NCBI RefSeq assembly: GCF_036014215.1 | Contig: NZ_CP107921.1 | Coordinates: 8,305,501 to 8,369,500 of the forward strand | Source of the DNA: Streptomyces sp. NBC_00440 | GTDB taxonomy: Bacteria > Actinomycetota > Actinomycetes > Streptomycetales > Streptomycetaceae | Direction: 5' to 3' | Length of the DNA stretch: 64,000 nt | The notes under the pieces: generated by a model | The model's input: the letters and a program-made list of their open reading frames with translations, nothing else | Databases searched by the model: none | What the model was told of the DNA's origin: nothing | In this document: positions 1-8,961 of the stretch, one piece after another | Position numbering within the stretch: position 1 is the first letter of the stretch | Layout: every line of letters begins with the position of its first letter | Position numbers and translations under genes: made by a program

Positions 1-153
1 CCCGTTCAGCAATATCATTTGCCGCTCACAGGCAAGTGCGCGAAGACTGCATCCAGAAAGCGCTGGCGTACAGGGCAAGCCGGTGCCTCTCGGACTCGGC
101 CGTGTTCTCTCGTTCGTCGGGAAGCTCTCCGGCTCGAACGGCACGTCAGACAT
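1..153 (-). CDS. Possible 5' end of an unrecognised gene running off the window
   Basis: A minus-strand frame opens with ATG at 153 and stays open for 51 codons to the window edge. An AAGGA ribosome-binding site lies 7 nt upstream (161-165), which is the main support. The protein begins MSDVPFEPESFPTNE and is not recognised. It would be divergent from the ABM-rhodanese gene at 187, so the short gap would hold both start regions. It could be a chance open frame in GC-rich DNA. Confidence 0.3.
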   Translation of the reverse strand, partial: MSDVPFEPESFPTNERTRPSPRGTGLPCTPALSGCSLRALACERQMILLNG

Positions 154-186
154 CGTAATTTCCTTACAGGATAGAAGAGGCTGCAG

Positions 187-876
187 ATGGAAAATCGCCA
201 TGTTGTGATCATTCCGATCGAGATCGATGAGGATAAGGAAAGCTCCTATCTCGACGCCTGGCAGGACGCTGCGGACGTGATGGCAGCTCAACCCGGTTTC
301 ATTCGGACGTACATGTTCCGCACGATCGTTCCGGGGAGTAAATTTTCTCTCGTCAACGTGGCGGAATGGGAGTCCACCGCTCACTGGGAAGAGGCGATGA
401 ACGTCTGCCCGATGATGGGACAGCAGATAGCCGTCGCCCATGCCTCGAACTACGAGGCGATCCGGACGGTCCTGCCCGCGCAGAGCCCGGGCTGCGGCGA
501 CGGTCACACCCCCGCTGGCCTGTCTCCGGTCGAGGCGCGGCGCCGCGTCGTGGACGGGGAGCTCACGCTGGTCGATGTTCGCGAAGACGATGAATGGGCA
601 GCGGGTCACCCGGCGGGCGCCGTCCATGCCGCGCTCAGCACATTGCCGGCCTCGCTGTCAGATGTGCCTGACGGCCCGCTGGCCTTCGTTTGCCGCACGG
701 GCCAACGCAGCATGCAGGGCGGCGCGCAGGCGATCCGCGTGGGCCGGTCCTTCGTCTACAGCGTGACAGGCGGCCTTGAGGCGTGGGAAGCGGCAGGGCT
801 TCCGGTCTCCCTTCCCGGCCGTGGGGACTCGGTGAACAACGGCGACCGTGCCAAAGCTGCGGTACGTGAGGACTGA
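187..876 (+). CDS. Antibiotic-biosynthesis-monooxygenase domain fused to rhodanese domain
   Basis: Residues 1-95 resemble the small ABM/EthD-like ferredoxin-fold domain (MENRHVVIIPIEI... with a conserved AEWES stretch). Residues about 108-205 are a rhodanese with the LVDVREDDEW motif and the active-site loop CRTGQRS. The cysteine is intact, so sulfur transfer through a persulfide is plausible. A good RBS (agaagagg) precedes the ATG by 6 nt. The MBL-rhodanese gene follows on the same strand after 184 nt, which suggests a shared role in persulfide or sulfane-sulfur handling. The substrate of the ABM half cannot be told from sequence. Confidence 0.85.
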   Translation: MENRHVVIIPIEIDEDKESSYLDAWQDAADVMAAQPGFIRTYMFRTIVPGSKFSLVNVAEWESTAHWEEAMNVCPMMGQQIAVAHASNYEAIRTVLPAQSPGCGDGHTPAGLSPVEARRRVVDGELTLVDVREDDEWAAGHPAGAVHAALSTLPASLSDVPDGPLAFVCRTGQRSMQGGAQAIRVGRSFVYSVTGGLEAWEAAGLPVSLPGRGDSVNNGDRAKAAVRED

Positions 877-1060
877 CGAAAGCAGAAGCGGCGGATAACC
901 GTCGCATGCGTCCGTCGGCATGAGGCCGACCGGGCACGCCATCCACCTCGCACCCCTCAAGGAATTCCCTACCACCATTTCAGGCGGAGCTCGTCCGTGC
1001 CAAATGGCGGCGATTTCCCGTAACGAGAATTGACCGGGTGTGCCGTCCAAGAAAGGAATC

Positions 1061-2425
1061 ATGTTGTTTTTTATCGACACCCTGGAGTTCGAGGGGCTGG
1101 GGAACCGCAGTTACCTGGCCGGCGGTCGGAGAGCTGCGGTCGTGGTCGATCCGCCGCGGGACGTCGACCAGGTGATCGCCGCCGCCGCCCGGAGAGGGGT
1201 GCGCATCGCCTACGTGGCGGAGACGCACGTTCACAACGACTACGTCACCGGCGGTCTGGAACTGGCACGCCTCACCGGGGCCCGCTACCTGGTCCCGGCC
1301 GACGCCAACGTCTCCTTCCCACGCACTCCCGTCGCGGATGGCGGCACGTTCGAGGTGGATGAACACCTGGTGCTGCGTGCGATAGCCACCCCGGGCCACA
1401 CCCCGCACCACACCTCGTACGCACTGGAGGAGGAGGGATGCGCGGTGGCGGCCTTCACCGGCGGCTCGCTGCTGATCGGCTCCGTGGGCCGTCCGGACCT
1501 GGTGGACCCGCGGCTGACCGAGCAACTGGCCCGTGCCCAGCACGCTTCCGTCCACCGGTTGGCGGCGACACTCGACGACGAGGTGCCGGTGCTCCCCACG
1601 CACGGTTTCGGCAGCTTCTGCTCCTCCTCCCAGGCCGAGGGCGATGCGAGCACGATCGGCCAGGAACGCGCCGGCAACGACGCATTCACCCTGGATGTCG
1701 ACGACTTCGTGAAGCGGGTCCTGGCCGGGCTGGAGGACGTGCCCGCCTACTACACGCACATGGGTCCGGCCAACGCCGCCGGTCCCGCTCCCGTCGACCT
1801 GACCCCGCCCGAGCCCGCCGACGCCGCACAGATCGCCGAGCGCTTGGCGGCGGGTGAGTGGGTGGTGGACCTGCGGAGCCGGGTCGCCTTCGCCGACGGC
1901 CATGTGGCCGGATCGTTCAACTTCGAGGGCACCGGCAAGCTGGCCACCTATCTGGCCTGGCTGATCCCGTGGGGCAAACCAGTCACCCTGCTCGGCGACA
2001 CCCCAGCGCAGATCGCCGACGCGCAGCGGGAGCTGACCCGGGTCGGCATCGACCGCCCGGCCGCCGCCACCGGAGATCCAATCACCTGGGTCCGTGAGGG
2101 GGAACAGCTCGCCTCCTTCCCCCGCGCCCGCTTCGCCGACCTCGCCGCTGCACGCGGGCGCGGTGAGGACGTGGCGGTACTGGATGTGCGCCGGGATTCC
2201 GAACGTGCGAACGGCTTCATCGAGGGCTCCGTGCACATTCCGCTCCACGAGTTGCACGGCCGGGCCGGCGAGGTGCCGGACGGCACGGTGTGGGTGCACT
2301 GCGCCGGCGGGATGCGCGCGGCGATCGCCGCTTCCCTCCTGGACGCGACCGGACGAAAGGTCATCGCCATCGATGACAGCTTCGAGGCCGCCGCCGGCAC
2401 GGACCTCAGCGTCACCCGGACCTGA
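1061..2425 (+). CDS. MBL-fold hydrolase with two rhodanese domains (persulfide dioxygenase/BlhA-like)
   Basis: The N-terminal metallo-beta-lactamase domain carries the metal-binding THVHNDY motif (H56, H58, D60), TPGHTPHH near residue 113 and PTHGFGSFC. Two rhodanese domains follow. The first lacks a catalytic cysteine; the second has VHCAGGMRA with an intact cysteine. This architecture is known from CstB/BlhA-type enzymes that oxidise or relay persulfides. ATG 1061 is chosen because GAAAGGA lies just upstream (1051-1057); a GTG 21 nt upstream is possible but has no RBS. The usual aspartate of TGDxLF is replaced (TGGSLLIG), as in many actinobacterial members. It pairs with the upstream rhodanese fusion. 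Confidence 0.88.
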   Translation: MLFFIDTLEFEGLGNRSYLAGGRRAAVVVDPPRDVDQVIAAAARRGVRIAYVAETHVHNDYVTGGLELARLTGARYLVPADANVSFPRTPVADGGTFEVDEHLVLRAIATPGHTPHHTSYALEEEGCAVAAFTGGSLLIGSVGRPDLVDPRLTEQLARAQHASVHRLAATLDDEVPVLPTHGFGSFCSSSQAEGDASTIGQERAGNDAFTLDVDDFVKRVLAGLEDVPAYYTHMGPANAAGPAPVDLTPPEPADAAQIAERLAAGEWVVDLRSRVAFADGHVAGSFNFEGTGKLATYLAWLIPWGKPVTLLGDTPAQIADAQRELTRVGIDRPAAATGDPITWVREGEQLASFPRARFADLAAARGRGEDVAVLDVRRDSERANGFIEGSVHIPLHELHGRAGEVPDGTVWVHCAGGMRAAIAASLLDATGRKVIAIDDSFEAAAGTDLSVTRT

Positions 2426-2471
2426 ATGTCTTGCTCCACCCGTACAGAAGGCGCGTGATACCTCCGCAGTC

Positions 2472-2669
2472 TCCACCCGGAGCAAGAGCGATACAGATCT
2501 GGCCGAGTGGCTGCCCACCGCCCACTCCTACCGCTGCACCTACACCGCGATCTGGGCCGAAACGACACTGCGTTGGGACCTCGCCGCCGACACCGCCGGG
2601 CGACACGCCCTCCTCGTACCCGCTGAGGACTGTCCCTCCACCACCGTCGTCTACCACCCGGCCTCGTAA
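2472..2669 (+). pseudogene. C-terminal remnant of a secreted HNH (DUF1524-type) nuclease
   Basis: The frame ending at 2669 reads RSKSDTDLAEWLP, then YRCTYTAIWAETTLRWDL and a cysteine near the end. This matches the C-terminal third of secreted actinobacterial HNH nucleases of the DUF1524/GmrSD-C type, where the NRSKSDKDPAEWLPP stretch is typical. The N-terminal part with the signal peptide and the DHxxPxS motif is absent, because the frame runs directly out of the end of the MBL gene. The recognition is from memory of the family. Confidence 0.5.
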
Positions 2670-2884
2670 CGGGGCCAGCGGGCCGGCAGGCGGGAGGGCT
2701 GCGCGGGATGTACGGGTGGGTGCTCACCCCTCCACTGCTTCCGGCCCCGGCCCGGACCGAGAAGGTCCAGCCCCGCTCGGACGCATTGCCGGGCGGGACG
2801 CAGTACGAGGTCAAGAGGTCACCCCAACTGGTGCCGAAAGGAAAGGAGTTTGACCACGGAAGGTTCGGATGGCCATAAGCAGAG

Positions 2885-3095
2885 GGCATTAACGAGCGAA
2901 GTGGGACGATTCGGGCGCCCCCCGGGTGCCGGGACCTACGCCCCCTGCACAGCAGAAGCGGCTCGATCCGCTCCAAAAGGTCATCCGAGACGATCCACGG
3001 CGAAGAAGTCCCCATGCCCAGCCGCTGCCGAACTCCTGATGCGGACTCGGCCACCAAGGCACCGAGCACCCCACTGTGTTAGCCCCTGTAAGTGC
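2885..3095 (-). mobile_element. IS5-family transposase fragment (5' end only)
   Basis: On the minus strand the DNA encodes WIVSDDLLERIEPLL followed by an SRHPG stretch, the start of an IS5-family transposase. Homology stops after about 40 codons. The same sequence, less degraded, occurs inverted at 4305-4775, including the non-coding leader with GGCTAACACA. The two copies read away from the DJ-1 gene that lies between them. Confidence 0.7.
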
Positions 3096-3226
3096 GGTCA
3101 CTCTGCGGAAACACGCCCTCGTACGGGAACTCCGCCACCGTCCGGAACGACCACTACAGAGGAGTCGGCCCACCAACCGGGCCCGTCACACCAACGCCCG
3201 GCACACGGGCACAGGAGGGCACATCC

Positions 3227-3955
3227 ATGCACCGTAGGGAGTTTATCCGTCAGACGTCAGCAGCCGCGGGCGTCGTGTCGGCAGGGGCATTGGCCACCAC
3301 CTCCCTGGGCGCTGGCTCAGCGGCGGCCTCGACGCAGCGCACAGGTGCGCTGCGTGTCCACATCGTGATGTTCGACGGTGTTGAGGAGATGGACTGCATC
3401 GGCCCGTACGAGGTCTTCTCCGCAGCGGCCATGCACAGCCCGAACGGTGTCGAGGTCCGATATGTCACGACGGGGCGGCCTCGGCTGATCCGTTGCGGAT
3501 ACGGCACGGGCATAGAGGTGAAGTATCGATGGTCGCCGGAAGCGGCGGACGTGGTCATCGTGCCCGGCGGCGGTTACGCCCACCGTGAAGGTGCGGGCGT
3601 ATGGGCCGAGATCGACGGCGGCACTCTCCCTCGTGCCCTCGCCGCCGCTCCTCGTGAAGGGCTGACGATCAGTTCGCTGTGTACGGGAGCGGTGATTCTG
3701 TCTGCGGCCGGCCTGACAAAGGGACGCCCATGCACCACACATCACGGTGCGAAAGACTATCTGGGGGAACAGGGCGGTCTTGTCAAAGACGCCCGGGTGG
3801 TCGACGACGGGGATCTTGTGACGGCCGGGGGTATTACCTCGGGTCTCGACCTGGGCTTGTGGCTGGTCAACCGCGAACTCGGGCCGGATGTGGCGACGGG
3901 CGCGGAGACCATGCTGGAGTACGAGGCACGTGGGACCGTCTGGCGGGAGAATTGA
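3227..3955 (+). CDS. Tat-secreted DJ-1/PfpI-family protein
   Basis: The N-terminus (HRREFIRQTSAAAG, then an Ala-rich hydrophobic stretch to about residue 36) is a twin-arginine signal peptide. The mature part is a DJ-1/ThiJ/PfpI class I glutaminase-like fold: FDGVEEMDCIGPYEVF, VIVPGGG, and the nucleophile elbow SSLCTGA with cysteine near residue 151. This subgroup resembles isonitrile hydratase and the ligand domain of GATase1-AraC regulators, but there is no HTH. The substrate is unknown. ATG 3227 follows AGGAGG by about 9 nt. The gene is flanked by inverted IS5 fragments, so it may have arrived with them. Confidence 0.85.
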   Translation: MHRREFIRQTSAAAGVVSAGALATTSLGAGSAAASTQRTGALRVHIVMFDGVEEMDCIGPYEVFSAAAMHSPNGVEVRYVTTGRPRLIRCGYGTGIEVKYRWSPEAADVVIVPGGGYAHREGAGVWAEIDGGTLPRALAAAPREGLTISSLCTGAVILSAAGLTKGRPCTTHHGAKDYLGEQGGLVKDARVVDDGDLVTAGGITSGLDLGLWLVNRELGPDVATGAETMLEYEARGTVWREN

Positions 3956-4304
3956 CCGGGGCCGGTCCCACTCGGACGGGTGAAAGACCGGACAGGCGCA
4001 GGACTCGGTCGAGGAAGGCCGGCTGGGGGTGCATCGGGGATGCCGACCTGTGCAGGGCGCGGAGATCAGCTGGTTCGCCGACCGGGACGACCACCTCCTC
4101 AAGTGTGGTCGGACGTCGGCTTCGATGACTACGTTGCCATGCCCAGGTGGTGTCTGCTGAATCGGCGACGACAATGGCTGCAGTGGTTGCTACTGACTGC
4201 TGCACGCGGACAGCGTCGGCGAAGACGCTGAATGACGTTTTTTCAGCGACTCATCCCCATACGAGGGTGAGTGCCGCTTTGGTGATGTCGTCCGATGCGG
4301 GTGG
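3956..4304. other. Intergenic stretch with no supportable gene
   Basis: No frame here has a start with an RBS or a recognisable domain. The right part (about 4290-4304) grades into the leader of the IS5 fragment. A short T-rich run (gttttttcag) sits at 4234-4243, but I see no convincing stem beside it. Confidence 0.4.
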
Positions 4305-4775
4305 GACTCACAACGGCTAACACAAGGGGTGTTCGGCCTTGGTGGCCGTGTCCGCGTAAGGAGTTCGGCGGTGGCCGGGCACGGGGGCTTCGCCGTGGAC
4401 CGTCTCGGACGACTTGTGGGAGCGGATCGAGCCGCTTCTGCCGTGCAGGGAGCGGAGTTCCCGGCACCCGGGGCGGAGCCCGCTGCCTGACCGGAAGGTG
4501 CTGTGCGGCATCTTGTTCGTGCCGCACACGGGCGCCCAGTGGGAGTTCCTGCCGCAGGAGTTGGGCTTCGGTTCGGGCATGACGTGCCGGCGGCGGTTGC
4601 GGGACTGGAACGTGGCCGACGTCTGGGAGCAGTTGCCCGTGGTGCTGCTGGCGCCGAGCCGAACGCGGCAGCTCGTCTCGACTGGCCCCGGGCCGTGGTC
4701 GACTCCAACCACGTGCGAGCCATAAAAGGGGGACTGGACAGGACCGAGTCCGGTCGGCCGTGCCCGAGCCGGATC
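4305..4775 (+). mobile_element. IS5-family transposase remnant, inverted relative to the 2885-3095 copy
   Basis: The frame from about 4414 reads WERIEPLLPCRE, DRKVLCGILFVPHTG, QWEFLPQELGFGSG and CRRRLRDWNVADVWEQL, the N-terminal third of an IS5-group transposase. After a frame change it continues DWPRAVVDSNHVRAIKGG around 4680-4740 and then ends. The catalytic centre is deleted. The leader GGCTAACACA and the start region match the minus-strand copy at 2885-3095. Confidence 0.8.
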
Positions 4776-4900
4776 GAAACACCACCTGAAATGTCGGCGG
4801 AACGGCTGGCCTGGACGGCCGAGAGGATCCTGTCCCGGCGGGCGGCCTGCTCCTCCAGCGGAGGAGTCCGGACTCGGTTCATAGGGTGCGGAGTTCAGCG

Positions 4901-5686
4901 TCACTGCTCCGGGAGCCGGCGGATGAAGTCCAGGAGCAGGGTGCAGAACACCGAGGGCTGTTCCAGCGGTGCGAGGTGCCCTGCGGCCGGGATGACCACG
5001 GCTGGGCCTGCGTCGAGGGCGCGGGCCAGACCCTCGCCACCCTCGAAGAAGTCGGGCATGTCGTGTTCACCGACGCCGACCAAGGCGGGAGCGGTCAGTG
5101 TGCGTAGCGTTGCCGTTCCTTCGCCGAGCGGGTCCACCGCCAGCGGCGGCTCGCCGTGGGCGAGCTGCTCAGCAAGCCGGCCGCGGAGCATACGGGCAGC
5201 GTGAGCGCGTACATCGTCGCTTGCGTCGGCCGAGGTCCATGCCTCGACGCCGGCTGTCACTGCTGCGTCCAGGTCGCCGGCGGCGAGCGCAGTCCTTTCG
5301 GCGTCCCAGGCGACTTGCAGACGTGGAGAGGCCGGCTGGTCGTGGGGCCGGTACCCGACGAGCACCAGGCCCTCGACCCGCTCGGGTGCCGTGACGGCGG
5401 CCTGGAGCGCTACCAGGGCGCCGAGGGAGTTCCCGGCCAGGACGAAGCGGTCGGCCCCGAGGTGGTCGAGCGTGTCGAGCACATCCGTCCAGGGGGCCAC
5501 TTCACGGGCTTCGGGCACGGTCGCGTCGCCGTGGCCGGGCAGGTCCAGGGCGATGGGCCGCACGCCCGCATCGGCCAGCAGGGGGAGGTGGGCGCCCCAC
5601 ATGGTGCGATCGGTGGGGCGGGCGTGAAGCAGGACTACGGGGCGGCCTCGGCCCGCCTCATCAAAGGGCAGCAGCATGGCAAGCAT
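4901..5686 (-). CDS. Alpha/beta hydrolase
   Basis: A classic alpha/beta-hydrolase fold: oxyanion region VVLLHARPTD, DLPGHG, nucleophile elbow GNSLGA, acid region GEHDMPDF and catalytic histidine in AAGHLAPLE. Length (261 aa) is typical. The HG of the usual oxyanion motif is HA here. The substrate cannot be assigned. Two starts are possible, ATG 5686 and ATG 5677 (MLLPFDEAG). The second sits at a better distance from the AAGAAAG element. It lies just downstream of the AKR/XRE pair on the same strand (102-nt gap), so it may be co-transcribed with them. Confidence 0.85.
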   Translation of the reverse strand: MLAMLLPFDEAGRGRPVVLLHARPTDRTMWGAHLPLLADAGVRPIALDLPGHGDATVPEAREVAPWTDVLDTLDHLGADRFVLAGNSLGALVALQAAVTAPERVEGLVLVGYRPHDQPASPRLQVAWDAERTALAAGDLDAAVTAGVEAWTSADASDDVRAHAARMLRGRLAEQLAHGEPPLAVDPLGEGTATLRTLTAPALVGVGEHDMPDFFEGGEGLARALDAGPAVVIPAAGHLAPLEQPSVFCTLLLDFIRRLPEQ

Positions 5687-5788
5687 CTTTCTTCGGTGGG
5701 AACACTGGGAACAGGGGGAGGGGGAGGGGAAAGACCGCCCGGGCTCGTGGTGCCGAGGAGCGGAAGACCTGTCTTCCTGGGGCGGATG

Positions 5789-6687
5789 TCACGCTGCGGC
5801 GGTCAGCTCGTCGCTCTCCGCGTCGCTCAGCACCAGCGTGGCCGCGCTCAGGTTGTCTTCCAGGTGCGTGACCTTGGAGGTGCCGGGGATGGGCAGGACG
5901 ACTTCGGAGCGGGCCAGCAGCCAGGCCGGCGCCACCTGAGACGGGCTGGTGCCATGCGCGGCGGCGATCCGGTCGACCGGGCCCCCGGAGCGGGCCAACT
6001 CACCCGCGGCCACCGGAGCCCAGGGAATGAAGCCGATGCCGTGGCGGTGGCAGTACTCCAGGACGTCGGCGGAGCGGCGGTCGGTGAGGTTGTAGCGGTT
6101 CTGGACGGTGGCGATCGCGGCGACCGTGCGGGCACGCTCGACCTGGTCGACGGTGACCTGGGACAGGCCGATCGCGAGGATCTTGCCCTCGTCCTGGAGC
6201 CTCTTCAGCTCGCCGACCTGGTCCTCCAGCGGGACCTTCGGATCGACGCGGTGCAACTGGAAGAGGTCGATGTGGTCCACGCCGAGCCGGCGAAGGCTCA
6301 TCAGTGCCTGCTGACGCAGGTACTCCGGGCGTCCGACCGGGGGCCACGCCGCCGGGCCGAGGCGCACCAGCCCCGCGTTGGTCCGGAGCACGTCGGGCCG
6401 TTGCGGGTCAGCCCGGCCTTGGTCGCGATCAGCACGTCGTCGGGGCAGGGGTGGATCGCCTCCCGGATGATCTCCTCACTCACGGACGGGCCGTAGGAGT
6501 CCGCGGTGTCGATCAGCTGCACCCCGAGCTCGACGGCACGGCGCACGACACGGACGCACTCCTGGCGGTCCTCGGGTTCACCCCACACCCCGAGTCCGGT
6601 CAGGCGCATGGCGCCGAAACCGAGACGGGCGACTTTTTTACCCGCTATCTCGAAGGTGCCGGCCATGTCGGACAGCGACGCAATCAT
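5789..6687 (-). pseudogene. Aldo/keto reductase with a one-base frameshift
   Basis: The 5' part encodes [23 protein letters not shown] and ATKAGL; the 3' part, in another frame, encodes LRRLGVDHIDLFQLHRVD, IGLSQVT, VQNRYNLTDRRSADVL and IPWAPVAAGE. The break lies at about 6390-6400, where one extra base would restore [13 protein letters not shown], so a single-base deletion explains it. Restored, it is a 299-residue AKR with the catalytic Asp, Tyr, Lys and His. ATG 6687 overlaps the stop of the upstream XRE gene by 4 nt (ATGA), so the two are translationally coupled. It may be a sequencing error rather than a real mutation. Confidence 0.8.
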
Positions 6688-7550
6688 GAGCGGAATTTCC
6701 CTTTTTCTGCAGGATTGGCCTGGTTCGCCAAGGCCGCTTCCTGCTCGGACAGCCGGCCAAGCAGGACCAAGGCGTCGGCGCTGGCGCTGCCGGGATCCGC
6801 GCTGTAGACGGACAGATGCTGTCCGGGGGCGCTGGTGACGGCGAGCGCCTCGAAGTGCAGACGCAGTTCCCCCACACGCGGGTGCCGGAAGTGCTTGTCC
6901 TCGTGCGTACGGGGTCGCACCTCGTAGCGCGCCCACAGGCCCGCGAACGCGGGGCTGCGCACGCTCAGCCCGCCAACGGCCTGCTCGATCCGCTCATCCT
7001 GCGGGAACTGCGAGGCGGCCGCCCGCAGGTTACCCACCGCGATCCGCGCCGCGTGGTCCCAGTCGGCGTAGAACTCCCGCGCATAGGGGTCGAGGAAGAT
7101 CATGTGCAGCAGGTTGTCGTAGCAGGCGAAACCGCCGTACAGCTCCCGCGCCATCGCGTTCGCCGCCAGCACGTCCTGCGCCGCCCCGACCACGAAGGCC
7201 GGCACCTCGCGCATACCGTCCATCAGCCGCAGCAACTCCGGAGCGACGGTCCTCACCGCAGCCGCCGTCCCGAAAACGGACAGGCCCAGCCGGAAGAGGT
7301 GGTCGGCCGCCGCGGCGTCCAGCCTCACCGCCCCGGCGATCGCCCGCAGCACCTGCTCGGACGGATGCCGCTCACGGCCCTGCTCCAGCCGGATGTAGTA
7401 GTCCGTGCTCACGCCGGCCAGCAGCGCCACCTCATCGCGCCGCAGCCCCGGCACCCGCCTTGCCCCGTAGTCGGGCAGGCCGACGTCCGCCGGCGTGACC
7501 GCCGCACGGAGGGCGCGCAGGTAGTCACCGAGTTCATTCACGCTTTCCAT
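6684..7550 (-). CDS. XRE-family (MmyB-like) transcriptional regulator
   Basis: The N-terminal helix-turn-helix (residues about 5-80) includes [16 protein letters not shown] and [22 protein letters not shown], the signature of the MmyB/XRE regulators common in Streptomyces. The C-terminal ligand-binding domain has [11 protein letters not shown] and DERIEQAVG features of the MmyB fold. Members usually control an adjacent dehydrogenase or reductase; here the stop overlaps the AKR start. ATG 7550 is preferred over GTG 7559, though neither has a clear RBS. Confidence 0.88.
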   Translation of the reverse strand: MESVNELGDYLRALRAAVTPADVGLPDYGARRVPGLRRDEVALLAGVSTDYYIRLEQGRERHPSEQVLRAIAGAVRLDAAAADHLFRLGLSVFGTAAAVRTVAPELLRLMDGMREVPAFVVGAAQDVLAANAMARELYGGFACYDNLLHMIFLDPYAREFYADWDHAARIAVGNLRAAASQFPQDERIEQAVGGLSVRSPAFAGLWARYEVRPRTHEDKHFRHPRVGELRLHFEALAVTSAPGQHLSVYSADPGSASADALVLLGRLSEQEAALANQANPAEKGKFRS

Positions 7551-8614
7551 ACCCGGCACGATAATCGGGGACGGACACCGGGGCGTGGGTGCGCTGCACC
7601 CACCCGGGAAGGCTCGCTCCGACGCGGGTCGCCCTCGTGACCTGCTGAAACGCCTGCCGCCACCCGGCTCCGAGAAGCGGATCGTGCTGGCCGCGCTCCT
7701 TCATCGCGGTGCTGTCGCCGGGCACGCCGTCGTGGACAGCGGCGCTGGACACGGTCCGGCTGGGGCCGAGGAGACGCCACTGGTGTCAGGCCACCCGCTG
7801 CGACTCAACGAACCGGGGTCCCCTTACGCCCTCCAACCACGACGCTCAAATTCGCCGGCCCAAGTGCCGAGCCGCCAAGTTGAGCGCTCCTTTGGCAGCA
7901 AGCGGTCGTCCCGACGGGGCCTTAATGACGAATCCGATGACAAGCATCGTTGGGATCAGTCGCATCCGCCCATCGACCGCGACAAGAGCCAACTGCCTGA
8001 CGCCGACCGGGGCGCCGTCCGCGTCGCCCGACGTGCTGCGCGGCAGCTCGCACATCGCCTTCGTTTCCCCTGTCGAGCCCGGCGACGAGAGGGTCTGGTT
8101 CTGCGAGCCGACGGCATCGGCTACGAACTGGCCCTCGCCATCGTGGAGCCGGACCCCGAAGCTGAGCGCGTGGCCTATGCCTGGGACGCCGTTGCCGCCG
8201 CGCTCGGCAATCACCCGCACTTCATCCGCACAGTACTCGAACAGAATCCTTCGGGCTGCTCAACAGAGACACCATCACCGCGCTCACGCACCGTCAACAA
8301 CTACACCCTGCGGATGACCGGCGACCCGAGCACCGGCTTCGGAAGGGGCCCGACCTCCTCGGTCGCCGAGGTAACGTCCCAGCAGGCCCTGACACGGCGT
8401 CTACCGGCTGATCAGTAGCTTCCGGGAGCCGTCCGAGCAACGCGCCGCACGATGCAGCCAGTTCGCATCAGATGCAATAGGCGCTGGTTGGGGCAACGGG
8501 ATGATCCTGAAGCCCTGATCTGCTCGAACCTACGTGAGGCGACGTGCAGCGGGGCCTCGTTCGGGCCCTCCGGCTCCACTCGGTTTCGGGAAGTCCTCTT
8601 ACGAGAACATCTGC
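7551..8614. other. Degraded region without an intact gene
   Basis: No frame has both a plausible start and a recognisable protein. Around 8100-8330 the plus strand shows protein-like text that switches frame (GIGYELALAIVEPDPEAERV, then AAALGNHPHFIRTVLEQN, then FGLLNRDTITALTHRQQ), which looks like a decayed gene of unknown family. The rest is GC-rich sequence with frames open on both strands. Confidence 0.35.
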
Positions 8615-8896
8615 TCAGGTGCGTTGGGAATAGAGGTGGTCGGCCCAACGCCACGTTCGGGCTGGCCTCGGTCTACACCGCATTGAGGGAGGGGCCAAGG
8701 ACATCGGCGATCGCCGCGATGGTCGAGAAGGCGGGGTGGCCACGCGAACCGACTCGATCTTCCGGAGGGTCTCCGGTGAGACGCAGGCGGCGAGCGGGAC
8801 TTCAACCATCGAGCGCTCTGCCCTGGCCCGACGCGGGAGGGCGCCGAGTCGCTGTCCGCGTTCGATCTCTGCAGGAGTGAGCGGCAACCTGACCAT
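8615..8896 (-). pseudogene. Decayed XRE-type HTH regulator paired with the MetAP gene
   Basis: The first 50 residues (LTPAEIERGQRLGALPRRAR, then SPETLRKIESVRVATP) match the small HTH regulators that sit beside a stand-alone type I methionine aminopeptidase in actinobacteria. At about 8738 the frame is lost; adding one base restores FSTIAAIADVLG. In the restored frame the codon expected for Trp near the C-terminus reads TAG. The gene therefore carries both a frameshift and a likely nonsense change. It is divergent from the aminopeptidase gene across the repeat at 8912-8939. Confidence 0.7.
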
Positions 8897-8911
8897 GGCT
8901 CCGATTCTCGT

Positions 8912-8939
8912 ACCGGTATAGTTTGACCGGTATAGTTAT
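8912..8939. promoter_or_regulatory. Tandem 14-bp repeat between divergent HTH and MetAP genes (probable operator)
   Basis: ACCGGTATAGTTTG at 8912-8925 is followed directly by ACCGGTATAGTTAT at 8926-8939, matching at 12 of 14 positions. The repeat lies 16 nt upstream of the HTH start and 23 nt upstream of the MetAP start. ACCGGT is self-complementary and TATAGT resembles a -10 box. A binding site for the adjacent HTH protein is the simplest reading. Confidence 0.55.
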
Positions 8940-8961
8940 TGGCTGCATAGAAGGACGCCGC

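Noticed and set aside
980..2518. 512-codon open frame on the minus strand across the MBL-rhodanese gene
   Set aside because: The plus strand encodes a clear MBL/rhodanese protein; the minus frame has no domain and reflects GC codon bias.
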